NCBI RefSeq assembly: GCF_041949975.1 | Contig: NZ_JBHFQG010000001.1 | Location: 62,001-126,000 of the forward strand | DNA from: Alteribacillus sp041949975 | GTDB lineage: Bacteria; Bacillota; Bacilli; Bacillales; Marinococcaceae | Length of the DNA: 64,000 bases | Direction: 5' to 3' | In this document: one piece after another, positions 27,606 through 35,686 of the stretch | Layout of the letters: each line of letters opens with the position of its first letter | Numbering within the stretch: the first letter of the stretch is position 1 | The notes under the pieces: model-generated | Databases searched by the model: none | Told to the model about the DNA's origin: nothing | Seen by the model: the letters and a program-made list of their open reading frames with translations, nothing else | Program-made: the position numbers and the translations under genes

Positions 27606-28493
27606 ATGTACCCAGCACCTATTTCTGAATATCATAACCCGACAAATATTGAGGAATGCTTGAATTTGCTACAACAATATGGTGACCAAGCGAAAATAAT
27701 AGCTGGCGGCCAAAGCATGCTGCCATTGTTAAAACTAAGAATGGTAGAGACATCAACCATAATTGATATCAATAGACTCATTGAATTACAAGAGTTTGGA
27801 GAAAGAAATCAGGAAGGGAAGCGTATTTTAAAAATTGGGGCTATGACAAGGCATAAAACGTTAGCTTCACATCCATTGGTTTTATCGAAATATCCTATAA
27901 TTTCTGATGCAGCAAAATATATAGGAGACGTTCAAATTAGGAATCGAGGAACAATTGGCGGAAGTTTAGTTCATGCTGACCCAGCAGCTGACTTACCGGT
28001 TCCTATATTAGTTTTGGACGGAACATTAAGAGTTCTATCAAAAGACGGGGATCATACCTATCCCGCAGAAGACTTTTTCTTGGGGTTAATGATGACGGTG
28101 GTAGAAGAAAATGACCTACTCGTTTCTATAGACATCCCTGCCCCTGAACCGAACACAGGAACAGCTTATAGTAAACACGCTTTGGTCTTTGGAGACTTTT
28201 CCGTTATTAGCGTCGGGGCGAGAGTTACACTTAGAGGAGATGTTTGTCAATCGTCACGAATCTACGCAGGCGGAGTAAATCCACGTCCTCAAAGAGCAGT
28301 TAAAACAGAAGAGTTCCTTCAAGGTAAAACAATCAATTCTGAAATTTTACAACAAGCATCAGAAATAATTTCTGAGGAAATTGATGTTGAATCTGATATG
28401 CGTGCTTCTGATACCTATCGAAAAATACTCTTAAAAGAATATGGTTTTAATGTATTATCGAAAGCTATCCAAAGAGCAAAGGAGGACTTTTAA
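27606..28493 (+). CDS. Molybdenum hydroxylase FAD subunit (CoxM type), second set
   Basis: A 295-residue FAD subunit with the same signatures as the first set: AGGQSMLPLLKLR, IGAMTRHK-type segment, and IRNRGTIGGSLVHADPAADLPV. RBS AAGAGGTGG precedes ATG 27606. Here the order is M-S-L, the classical cox order, unlike the first set (L-MBL-M-S), so the two operons are not a simple recent duplication. The stop overlaps the next start (TAATG). Confidence 0.92.
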   Translation: MYPAPISEYHNPTNIEECLNLLQQYGDQAKIIAGGQSMLPLLKLRMVETSTIIDINRLIELQEFGERNQEGKRILKIGAMTRHKTLASHPLVLSKYPIISDAAKYIGDVQIRNRGTIGGSLVHADPAADLPVPILVLDGTLRVLSKDGDHTYPAEDFFLGLMMTVVEENDLLVSIDIPAPEPNTGTAYSKHALVFGDFSVISVGARVTLRGDVCQSSRIYAGGVNPRPQRAVKTEEFLQGKTINSEILQQASEIISEEIDVESDMRASDTYRKILLKEYGFNVLSKAIQRAKEDF

Positions 28494-29041
28494 TGAGTAC
28501 CTTAAATTCTGTGAAAAAAACAGGTGTCGATAGTGAAAAAACTATTCAAGTTCGTGTAAATGGAGAAATAATTGAAAAAGAAGTTCCAATTAGAATGTTA
28601 CTTGTAGACTTTATACGAGAAGAACTTGGATTAACTGGAACTCACGTAGGGTGTTCTGTTGAAGGAAGATGTGGAGCTTGTACCGTTATGCTCAACGGTG
28701 AAAATATAAAATCATGTTTATCATTGGCTGTTCAGGCAGACAGCTGTGACCTAATGACTGTAGAAGGATTGGGAACTGAGGATAATTTCCATCCAGTTCA
28801 GGAAGGTTTCTGGGAAAAACACGGTTTACAATGTGGTTATTGTACTTCCGGGATGATGATGTCTGCTTATAATTTATTAAAGGTCAATCCCCACCCTTCT
28901 TCTGATGAAATAAGAGAAGCATTAGTTGGAAATTTGTGCAGATGTACAGGTTATCAACATATTATTGAAGCCGTACAATTTGCTGCTGAGCGTTTGGCAG
29001 CTATGCCAAAAGAGGAACGTGCTAAGCTATTAGCTTATTAA
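28493..29041 (+). CDS. Molybdenum hydroxylase [2Fe-2S] subunit (CoxS type), second set
   Basis: A 182-residue iron-sulfur subunit. The C-terminal cluster ligands are standard (Cys114, Cys117, Cys149, Cys151 in QCGYC and CRC). In the N-terminal plant-type cluster the first two ligands read GCSVEGRCGAC, Cys54 and Cys60, which is C-x5-C instead of the usual C-x4-C, with Cys63 and Cys75 following. The one-residue insertion is in the cluster-binding loop. It also has a 17-residue N-terminal extension and a C-terminal tail compared with the first set. Confidence 0.92.
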   Translation: MSTLNSVKKTGVDSEKTIQVRVNGEIIEKEVPIRMLLVDFIREELGLTGTHVGCSVEGRCGACTVMLNGENIKSCLSLAVQADSCDLMTVEGLGTEDNFHPVQEGFWEKHGLQCGYCTSGMMMSAYNLLKVNPHPSSDEIREALVGNLCRCTGYQHIIEAVQFAAERLAAMPKEERAKLLAY

Positions 29042-29072
29042 AATAGTAATAATAGATAAGGAGAGGGATTTT

Positions 29073-31460
29073 ATGACTACTGAATCTGAAAAAAAATGGG
29101 TTGGACGGTCGGTCCGTCGAAAAGAAGACCCACGTTTATTAGTAGGAGAGGGAACTTATATTGGTGACTTAACCCCACATGGTACAACCTATCTTCATCT
29201 TGTACGAAGTACTCATGCACATGCATGGATTCGAAAAATCAATATAGATGAAGCTGAAAAATCTCCTGGTGTAGTAACAGTTATTACCGGAGAAGAGCTT
29301 AGTACTGCAATGAGTGAAATTCTGATTCCAGCAATGAGACCTAACTTAGGAGGAGAACTCCAGGTTCCTCCTGTTTATCCTTTAGCAATAGATAAGGTCA
29401 ATTGGGTCGGAGAACCAATTGTTGCTGTAGTAGCCGAAAGTAAATATCTTGCAGAGGATGCAGCTCAGTTAGTAGAAATCGAATACGAGCCTTTACCTGT
29501 CCTTACAGATCCAGAGGAAGCTCTTAAACCTGATTCTTCTAAAATCTACGAAGACTGGGAAAGTAATGTCCTTTGGAAAGGTCAACTTGCCAATGGAGAT
29601 GTGAATAAGGCTTTTGAGGAAGCTGATTATATCTTGTCTGAAAGATTTTATGGACATCGTACAGGAGCGGCTCCAATGGAGACGCGTGGAATGGTAGGCA
29701 TGTACGACAAATTCAATGGTTTATCACTGCATATAAACTCACAGCGCCCACACATTTTACGTATGGCTATCTCAAAAATTATGAATTTACCTCATGACAA
29801 GGTTCGAGTTGTAGCGCCAAAAGACGTCGGAGGGGCCTTTGGAACAAAAGCACCCGTATATCGAGAAGAGTTTATTGTTAGTTATTTGGCAATGAAAATA
29901 AGAAGACCTGTCAAATGGATTGAAAATCGAATGGAAAGCCTAATGACAATCGGACAGGAACGTGATCAAATTCACAATTTGGAAATTGCTGTAAAAAAGG
30001 ACGGTAAAATACTAGGTATTAAAGACCGCATGATAGCCGATTCTGGAGATGGAAGTAACGGTGTATACATGGGCTTTGTAATGCCATGGTTAGGTGCTGC
30101 TTATTTAACAAATGCATACGATATTCCAAATGTTCAAATTGATCTCTCTTGTGTAGTTACTAATAAACCTTGCTTATCTCCTGGAAGAGCGTTTGGAGAA
30201 TTTCCTGCTAGATTTGCAATGGACTATGCTTTACATCTTATTTCAAGAGAATTAAGATTAGACACTCGCGAAGTTTTTGAAAAAAATATAATTAAGCAAT
30301 TTCCTTATGTATCAGCTACCAACATCACCCATGACAGTGGTGATTATGTAGGAGCCTTTAAGTCTTTAATTGAAGCTTTGGATTATGACCGGATTAAAGA
30401 GGAACAAAAAGAAGCTAAAAAGAACGGACGACTCATTGGTGTTGGCTTTGCTATGGGTGCTGAAATGTCCGGATTGGGATCGCAGGTCTTTGTTCCAATG
30501 GAAAATCAACCTGGTTATGGCTCTGCAACAGTTAAAGTTGATACTTATGGAAAAATTCAGGTATCTGAGGGTGATTCTCCTCAAGGTCAGAGCCATGAAA
30601 CAACGATTGGCCAAGCAGTGGCTGACGAACTTGGAGTACATCTTGATGATATCTATATTAATTACGGCGATACCTTTAATTCTCCTTTTGCTTCAGGTAC
30701 CTTGGGCAATCGAGGAGCGTCTTATACCGTTAGTGCAGCAATTATGGCTTGTCGTAAATTAAAACCAAAAATTGGGAAGATCGCTGCCCATATGTTAGGA
30801 ATTGACGCTGAAGCTGACGACTTTATTTTTACAGATAAAGAAGTTGTTTGGAAAAAAGATAACACGAAAAAAGTAGACTTACTAGATATTGCAGATGTAG
30901 CTATTTTAGCTCCAACAAAACTTCCACCAGGAATGGAAGCTGGCTTGGAAGCTACCGCTTACTTTGAGGCCGATATTGCCAGTATGTTAAGCATAGGAGT
31001 ACACGGTGCAGTGGTAGAAGTTAATCCTGAGACTGGGGATTATAAAATTTTACGTTATATCATAGTAGATGATTGTGGAGTTCCGCTTAATCCCATGATC
31101 GTTCGTGGCCAGGTTCACGGTGGTGCAGCAATGGGCATAGGGAATGCACTCTATGAAAAATATGGCTTCGATGAATCAGGGCAACCTTTATCTACAACAT
31201 TAATGGAGTATCACATGCCGTCAGCAGCTGATGTTCCTGAGTTTGAAATGATAGAGTTCAACGTTCCAACTCCTTATACACCTTTAGGCTCAAAAGGAAA
31301 AGGAGAAGGAATCCCGGCACCAGTACCGGCAACTTTAGCTAGTGCTATAACAGATGCTATTGATCGTCCAGGATTTAAGCTTTTGAATTTACCATTAACC
31401 CCAGAATCAATATGGCAAGCATTAAAAGAAGCGAAGACTGAAACTCCATCTGAAACTTAA
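29073..31460 (+). CDS. Molybdenum hydroxylase large subunit (CoxL/XdhA-type), second set
   Basis: A 795-residue Moco subunit. Features in order: hammerhead domain starting RSVRRKEDPRLLVGEGTYIGD, LVRSTHAHAWI, GGAFGTKAP, the active-site loop SPGRAFGEFPARFAMDY, DSPQGQSHET and the catalytic Glu745 in GSKGKGEG. The loop has no selenyl-cysteine type CSFR motif, so it is not a CO dehydrogenase. AAGGAGAGGG precedes ATG 29073. With M and S it forms a complete enzyme. The substrate is probably an N-heterocycle, acid or aldehyde; sequence alone does not say. A strong hairpin follows the stop. Confidence 0.92.
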   Translation: MTTESEKKWVGRSVRRKEDPRLLVGEGTYIGDLTPHGTTYLHLVRSTHAHAWIRKINIDEAEKSPGVVTVITGEELSTAMSEILIPAMRPNLGGELQVPPVYPLAIDKVNWVGEPIVAVVAESKYLAEDAAQLVEIEYEPLPVLTDPEEALKPDSSKIYEDWESNVLWKGQLANGDVNKAFEEADYILSERFYGHRTGAAPMETRGMVGMYDKFNGLSLHINSQRPHILRMAISKIMNLPHDKVRVVAPKDVGGAFGTKAPVYREEFIVSYLAMKIRRPVKWIENRMESLMTIGQERDQIHNLEIAVKKDGKILGIKDRMIADSGDGSNGVYMGFVMPWLGAAYLTNAYDIPNVQIDLSCVVTNKPCLSPGRAFGEFPARFAMDYALHLISRELRLDTREVFEKNIIKQFPYVSATNITHDSGDYVGAFKSLIEALDYDRIKEEQKEAKKNGRLIGVGFAMGAEMSGLGSQVFVPMENQPGYGSATVKVDTYGKIQVSEGDSPQGQSHETTIGQAVADELGVHLDDIYINYGDTFNSPFASGTLGNRGASYTVSAAIMACRKLKPKIGKIAAHMLGIDAEADDFIFTDKEVVWKKDNTKKVDLLDIADVAILAPTKLPPGMEAGLEATAYFEADIASMLSIGVHGAVVEVNPETGDYKILRYIIVDDCGVPLNPMIVRGQVHGGAAMGIGNALYEKYGFDESGQPLSTTLMEYHMPSAADVPEFEMIEFNVPTPYTPLGSKGKGEGIPAPVPATLASAITDAIDRPGFKLLNLPLTPESIWQALKEAKTETPSET

Positions 31461-31470
31461 AAATTTTGCG

Positions 31471-31510
31471 AATTATTATTACCGGAAGGTTCGTTCCGGT
31501 AATAATAATT
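31471..31510 (+). terminator. Perfect 17-base hairpin ending the second hydroxylase operon
   Basis: AATTATTATTACCGGAA (31471-31487) and TTCCGGTAATAATAATT (31494-31510) with a 6-base loop, ten bases after the coxL stop. The outer stem is A/T, the inner GC-rich, which fits an intrinsic terminator with the U-rich arm inside the stem. Confidence 0.65.
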
Positions 31511-31643
31511 GCTCTAAGTCAATTATATAATATTTTATCATTTTAAATATTGTACGATCAACTTTTAAGTTATTCGACAAAAATCGTATCCATCTTCATT
31601 GTGTTGTTTATCTAATTTTAAATTAAAGGGAGAGTGTTTTATT

Positions 31644-32096
31644 ATGAAGATTAGCAATAGCTATGAAGTTCCGACTGATGCCAATACTACTTATGACTTA
31701 ATTACAGATCCTGATGTTTTGGCCCGTACCGTGCCAGGATTGCAGTCACTAAATCCCATTGATGAGAATGAATACGAGGCAGAGCTAGTGCTTGGAATAA
31801 AGGCGGTGAAAGGACGCTATAAAGGAACCGTCAAACTGGTCGACCAAGTTTTGGGTGAAGAATTTAGGTTGGTTATGGATGGTCAGGGACCATTAGGATT
31901 TGTGCATCAGAATATGTTGATCAAACTTGATCAAGTGTCTGAAGACCAAACAACAGTATATTGTGATGGGGAGGCCACTGTCGGGGGAGTAGTTGCAGGA
32001 ATAGGTCAGCGAATGATGTCAGGTGTGGCAAGTTTATTAATGGGACAATTTTTTAAGGCTCTTAATAAAGAAATTAGTACTTCTTTAAGGACTTAA
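31644..32096 (+). CDS. CoxG-family SRPBCC protein
   Basis: A 150-residue protein of the carbon-monoxide-dehydrogenase subunit G family (START/SRPBCC fold). It opens with the typical MKISNSYEVPTDANTTYDLITDPDVLARTVPGLQSL pattern (helix after the first strand, then the conserved PG) and ends with a long amphipathic helix. CoxG-type proteins accompany molybdenum hydroxylases and have been linked to membrane anchoring or maturation. ATG 31644 is chosen because AAAGGGAGAG lies in front; an upstream in-frame TTG at 31599 has no RBS. Confidence 0.85.
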   Translation: MKISNSYEVPTDANTTYDLITDPDVLARTVPGLQSLNPIDENEYEAELVLGIKAVKGRYKGTVKLVDQVLGEEFRLVMDGQGPLGFVHQNMLIKLDQVSEDQTTVYCDGEATVGGVVAGIGQRMMSGVASLLMGQFFKALNKEISTSLRT

Positions 32097-32167
32097 GATG
32101 TCTTTGAATTAAGTGAAATGTAATCGAAAAATCACATATTTATTTGGGTGTGTATGAGTTACCAAAG

Positions 32168-32244
32168 TTGGGCGTTGATCAGTCAGTTAGCCATTTGGGA
32201 AAAAACATAACAAACGGCAAATCGATACAAAGGTCAACGCCCAA
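32168..32244. repeat. 11-base inverted repeat of unknown role
   Basis: TTGGGCGTTGA (32168-32178) and TCAACGCCCAA (32234-32244) flank 55 bases in the gap between CoxG and the next gene. No T tract and no transposase sequence inside. It could be a hairpin terminator with a large loop or the ends of a tiny mobile repeat. Confidence 0.4.
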
Positions 32245-32315
32245 ATTAACGGAATGATTCAGTTCACACTAAGAAACAAGTGATACAAAATGCTAATCTG
32301 GAAAGGGTGGTGTAT

Positions 32316-33446
32316 TTGCAACAGGATATGTTTTGTAAAGACTTGATTGATACCGCTAAAGCCCTGAGCAACGAAATACGGATTGATCAGAAAGTAGATA
32401 GTGAATCGGCACTCTTAAAAGTTTGGCCTCTAATCGTTAGAAATGGATTCCATCGTTTGTTAATTGAACCTAGTTTTGATGGTTGGGGCCTGGATCTCAG
32501 ACAATACATAGACACTATGCAGCAATTAGCCTATGGAGATGGGCCCTTGGCTTTAGCAGTCCATGTTCATAATTATGCCGTGAAAATTATAAATGAATTA
32601 GGTGACAAAACTCTCAAGCAGCGTTTAAAAACATGGCTTGACGAAGGAAATATTTTTTCACTCGCTCGAACTGAATATAAAAGAGATTACAGATATAATT
32701 TTTCTACTAAAATATCACATATGAAATCTTCAAGCGTATTAAGTGGTCAAAAGGATTTTTGTACCCTTGCAGGGTTAGCTGATTGTTATGTAGTTTTTGC
32801 ACAAACAGAGGTTTCCGATCCATCCATGGATTCTTTACAAGTTTGTATCGCTATTGGAAATGCACCAACAGTTGAAGTAATAAAAACAAATGGTTTTGAT
32901 TCCATGGTTGCTTCCTCCACTTATAGTGTACGTTTTAACGACTATGAATTATCTCCAGCAGACTTGGTTGGACAACCTGGAGAAATTGCTAAGTTAGAGA
33001 ACCCGGATACTTTAACAATCGGAATATGTGCCATAAACGTTGGTATGGCCGATTTAGGAATAGAACTATTCGAAAGATATTATCGAGGTAAAAATGATAA
33101 TGTTGAGGTTATGAGATGGTTAGGTCAAATGGATGTACTGCTACGTAGTGCAGAATTATTATTAGATGAATCAATTAACTCTCGTCCCCACATGGATTCC
33201 AAATCAGGTATTTATTTAAGACGGGCTAAGTCAGCTTCGGATACTTTGCTTCAAAATGTAACTGAAGGGGCTATTAAATATTTAGGAATTGACGGAATTA
33301 TGTCAAAAAATAAACTTATTTATCTAAGAAACAATTCCTATGCTACTCGGATTTTGCCTCCAAGTACTCAAAAAAGCCTAATTGCATTGGGGACTGAAAG
33401 AATAAAAGTCAGCCATGATAAAAGAGGAGCGGAAATAAGTATGTAA
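32316..33446 (+). CDS. Acyl-CoA-dehydrogenase-fold protein, divergent
   Basis: A 376-residue protein with the acyl-CoA dehydrogenase fold order: N-terminal helices, FAD-binding middle (FSLAR...SGQKDFCTLAGLADCYVVFAQ), and C-terminal helical domain. The C-terminal block that should contain the catalytic glutamate (EGT-like) reads ATRILPPSTQKSLIALG with no glutamate, so ordinary dehydrogenation is doubtful. The start is uncertain: TTG 32316 has GGAAAGGGTGG before it, while GTG 32280 has no RBS. It lies between CoxG and XdhC in the molybdenum island. A related protein is at 41527-42714. It might be a flavin monooxygenase or an acyl transfer protein. Confidence 0.6.
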   Translation: MQQDMFCKDLIDTAKALSNEIRIDQKVDSESALLKVWPLIVRNGFHRLLIEPSFDGWGLDLRQYIDTMQQLAYGDGPLALAVHVHNYAVKIINELGDKTLKQRLKTWLDEGNIFSLARTEYKRDYRYNFSTKISHMKSSSVLSGQKDFCTLAGLADCYVVFAQTEVSDPSMDSLQVCIAIGNAPTVEVIKTNGFDSMVASSTYSVRFNDYELSPADLVGQPGEIAKLENPDTLTIGICAINVGMADLGIELFERYYRGKNDNVEVMRWLGQMDVLLRSAELLLDESINSRPHMDSKSGIYLRRAKSASDTLLQNVTEGAIKYLGIDGIMSKNKLIYLRNNSYATRILPPSTQKSLIALGTERIKVSHDKRGAEISM

Positions 33447-33591
33447 TTTCGAGCCTTTAAAATACATGGTCAAGTTTTAATTAAAGCCCCCTTATATGCA
33501 AAGGGATAAGATCTGTTGTTAGTTGTTCCAACATTGATAGATTGAGAAAGTTCACTAGAACTCCAAACAATAAGGTAAAAGGGTGGATGCT

Positions 33592-34656
33592 ATGAATGAT
33601 TTTTACAGAATATTAGGAAAGATGAAAAATAATAAAGAAACTAGATTTGCAATGGCCACAATTATCGGAGTAGATGGTTCTGCTTACCGACACCCGGGAG
33701 CCAAAATGTTAATTTCTGAAGATGGCCGTCAATATGGAACGATTAGTGCAGGATGTTTGGAAGAAGATTTATCTTATCAAGCTTACGATGTCATAATGAA
33801 CCGGCAACCAAAAACATTAATCTATGACCTGAGGTCTGAGGATGATTTATCTTGGGGCCAGGGGGCAGGATGTAACGGAAGCATAAAGGTTTATGTTGAA
33901 CCTTACGAATGGGATTATGTACCACCATTTCATTCCCAATCTATATGGCCCCTGGTGGATTCTAAATTAAATTTAGGTCATAAGATTGGAATGGCCAAAA
34001 TTATAAGCGATAACTATTCCAACCGAACGCATGTTTTTTATTCTGAAGACGGCCAATTTATTGGTACTACAAATAAAAACATGAAAGAGAAGCTTCTCCC
34101 TGAGTTATTGAGTTTTATAAAAAGCGGCAAAAAGATTGATCTCATTCAATTGTCTGATTTTAAAGAGAATATCTTGTTCGAATTATATGAACCAAGAGAA
34201 CAATTATACATCTTCGGAGCAGGTCCTGATGTAGAACCTTTAGCCCGGTTGGCCTCGGATACAGATTTCTCTGTTACCATCATTGATCCAAGGAGCAGTC
34301 GTTGTAACGAATTTATTTTTCCAACGGTTGATCAATTTATACTTACACATCCGGAGTCATACTTGGAAAACCATGAGATACCTAACAAAAGCTATATACT
34401 CATTATGACGCATAGTTTTCAGCGAGATAGTAATATATTACGCAAACTGATTCAATCTTCCCCTAGTTACCTAGGAGTATTAGGACCCAGACGAAGGACA
34501 GAACGTTTATTGTTACCTGATAGATTACCAGATTGGATATATTCGCCGATAGGGCTAAATATCGATGCGGAAGGACCAGAAGAAATTAGCATAAGTATCA
34601 TGGCAGAGTTATTAAAAGTGAGGAATAAGACACATAAAGTGAAGGAGAGTATATAA
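33592..34656 (+). CDS. XdhC/CoxI-family maturation factor
   Basis: A 354-residue protein with an N-terminal XdhC_CoxI domain (about 15-90; MATIIGVDGSAYRHPGAKMLI and GTISAGCLEEDL with the conserved cysteine) and a C-terminal Rossmann-like XdhC_C domain (about 205-345; LYIFGAGPDVEPLARLA, YILIMTHS, YLGVLGPRRR). Family members bind molybdenum cofactor, protect it during sulfuration and insert it into the hydroxylase. ATG 33592 follows AAAAGGGTGG; the in-frame GTG at 33583 overlaps that RBS. The stop is directly followed by the moaA start, tying maturation and cofactor synthesis together. Confidence 0.88.
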   Translation: MNDFYRILGKMKNNKETRFAMATIIGVDGSAYRHPGAKMLISEDGRQYGTISAGCLEEDLSYQAYDVIMNRQPKTLIYDLRSEDDLSWGQGAGCNGSIKVYVEPYEWDYVPPFHSQSIWPLVDSKLNLGHKIGMAKIISDNYSNRTHVFYSEDGQFIGTTNKNMKEKLLPELLSFIKSGKKIDLIQLSDFKENILFELYEPREQLYIFGAGPDVEPLARLASDTDFSVTIIDPRSSRCNEFIFPTVDQFILTHPESYLENHEIPNKSYILIMTHSFQRDSNILRKLIQSSPSYLGVLGPRRRTERLLLPDRLPDWIYSPIGLNIDAEGPEEISISIMAELLKVRNKTHKVKESI

Positions 34657-35679
34657 ATGGGTTCCATTGCTAAAACAACTGACGCTTTACAACGTCCTCT
34701 CAAAGATTTGCGTATTTCTGTCATCGATCGTTGTAATTTTCGCTGCCGTTATTGTATGCCGGAAGAGGTATTCGGTCCTGATTTTCCTTTTCTTCCAAAG
34801 GATAAGTTGCTAAGTTTTGAAGAAATTACCCGTCTTGCAAAAATTTTTGTGTCACTTGGCGTAGAAAAGATTCGCGTTACGGGCGGCGAGCCGTTATTGC
34901 GAAAAGACCTACCGAAGTTAATCCGAAGATTGGGGTTGATAGAAGGTATTTCCGACATTGGGTTAACTACGAACGGGTCACTTCTTACCAAATACGCCAA
35001 AGAATTAAAAGATGCTGGTCTCAACCGTATCAATGTTAGTTTAGATAGCATAGACAATGAAGTTTTTCGTCAAATGAACGGTGGTCGCTGCGATGTTTCA
35101 ACCGTTCTTGAAGGGATTGAAGCTGCAGCCAAGATCGGAATGAAAGTCAAAGTAAATATGGTGGTACAAAAAGGGGTTAATGACCAAGATATTCTTCCTA
35201 TGGCGCGCCACTTTCGAGGAACTGGGCATATTTTACGCTTTATAGAGTTTATGGATGTAGGAAATAGCAATGGTTGGAATCTTAACCAGGTGGAATCGAA
35301 ACGAGATATTGTTGAACGTATTCACAACGAAATACCTCTGGAACCCCTTAACTCAAATTATTTGGGGGAAGTAGCCTCTCGTTATCGCTACCAAGGTTCA
35401 AATGAGGAAATAGGCATTATTTCTTCTGTAACAGATTCTTTTTGTTCTACCTGTACACGGGCTCGACTATCGGCAGACGGTAATTTTTACACTTGCCTTT
35501 TTGCTTCTAAAGGAATGGATCTTCGCTCTGAGCTCCGTTCTGGGAGTGCTGATGCAGAAATAAGTAAGCTTATAGAACAGTTTTGGAATAGACGTCTTGA
35601 TCGTTACTCCGAAGAGAGACTTTACAACACAAACCTATCAAACAATCAAAAGGTAGAGATGCACTACATTGGGGGATAA
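34657..35679 (+). CDS. moaA: GTP 3',8-cyclase MoaA
   Basis: A 340-residue radical SAM enzyme for the first step of molybdenum cofactor synthesis. The SAM cluster motif CxxxCxxC is Cys26, Cys30, Cys33 (DRCNFRCRYC); the second cluster is CSTC plus a later cysteine in YTCLF; RVTGGEPLLR is the SAM-binding GGE block; the C-terminus ends in the required Gly-Gly. ATG 34657 abuts the xdhC stop with GAAGGAGAG upstream. No moaC is visible in the window, so that step must be supplied elsewhere. Confidence 0.95.
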   Translation: MGSIAKTTDALQRPLKDLRISVIDRCNFRCRYCMPEEVFGPDFPFLPKDKLLSFEEITRLAKIFVSLGVEKIRVTGGEPLLRKDLPKLIRRLGLIEGISDIGLTTNGSLLTKYAKELKDAGLNRINVSLDSIDNEVFRQMNGGRCDVSTVLEGIEAAAKIGMKVKVNMVVQKGVNDQDILPMARHFRGTGHILRFIEFMDVGNSNGWNLNQVESKRDIVERIHNEIPLEPLNSNYLGEVASRYRYQGSNEEIGIISSVTDSFCSTCTRARLSADGNFYTCLFASKGMDLRSELRSGSADAEISKLIEQFWNRRLDRYSEERLYNTNLSNNQKVEMHYIGG

Positions 35680-35686
35680 AACAAAG

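Noticed and set aside
21001..31460. True carbon monoxide dehydrogenase (coxLMS)
   Set aside because: Neither large subunit has the AYRCSFR active-site loop of CO dehydrogenase; both look like general form II molybdenum hydroxylases.
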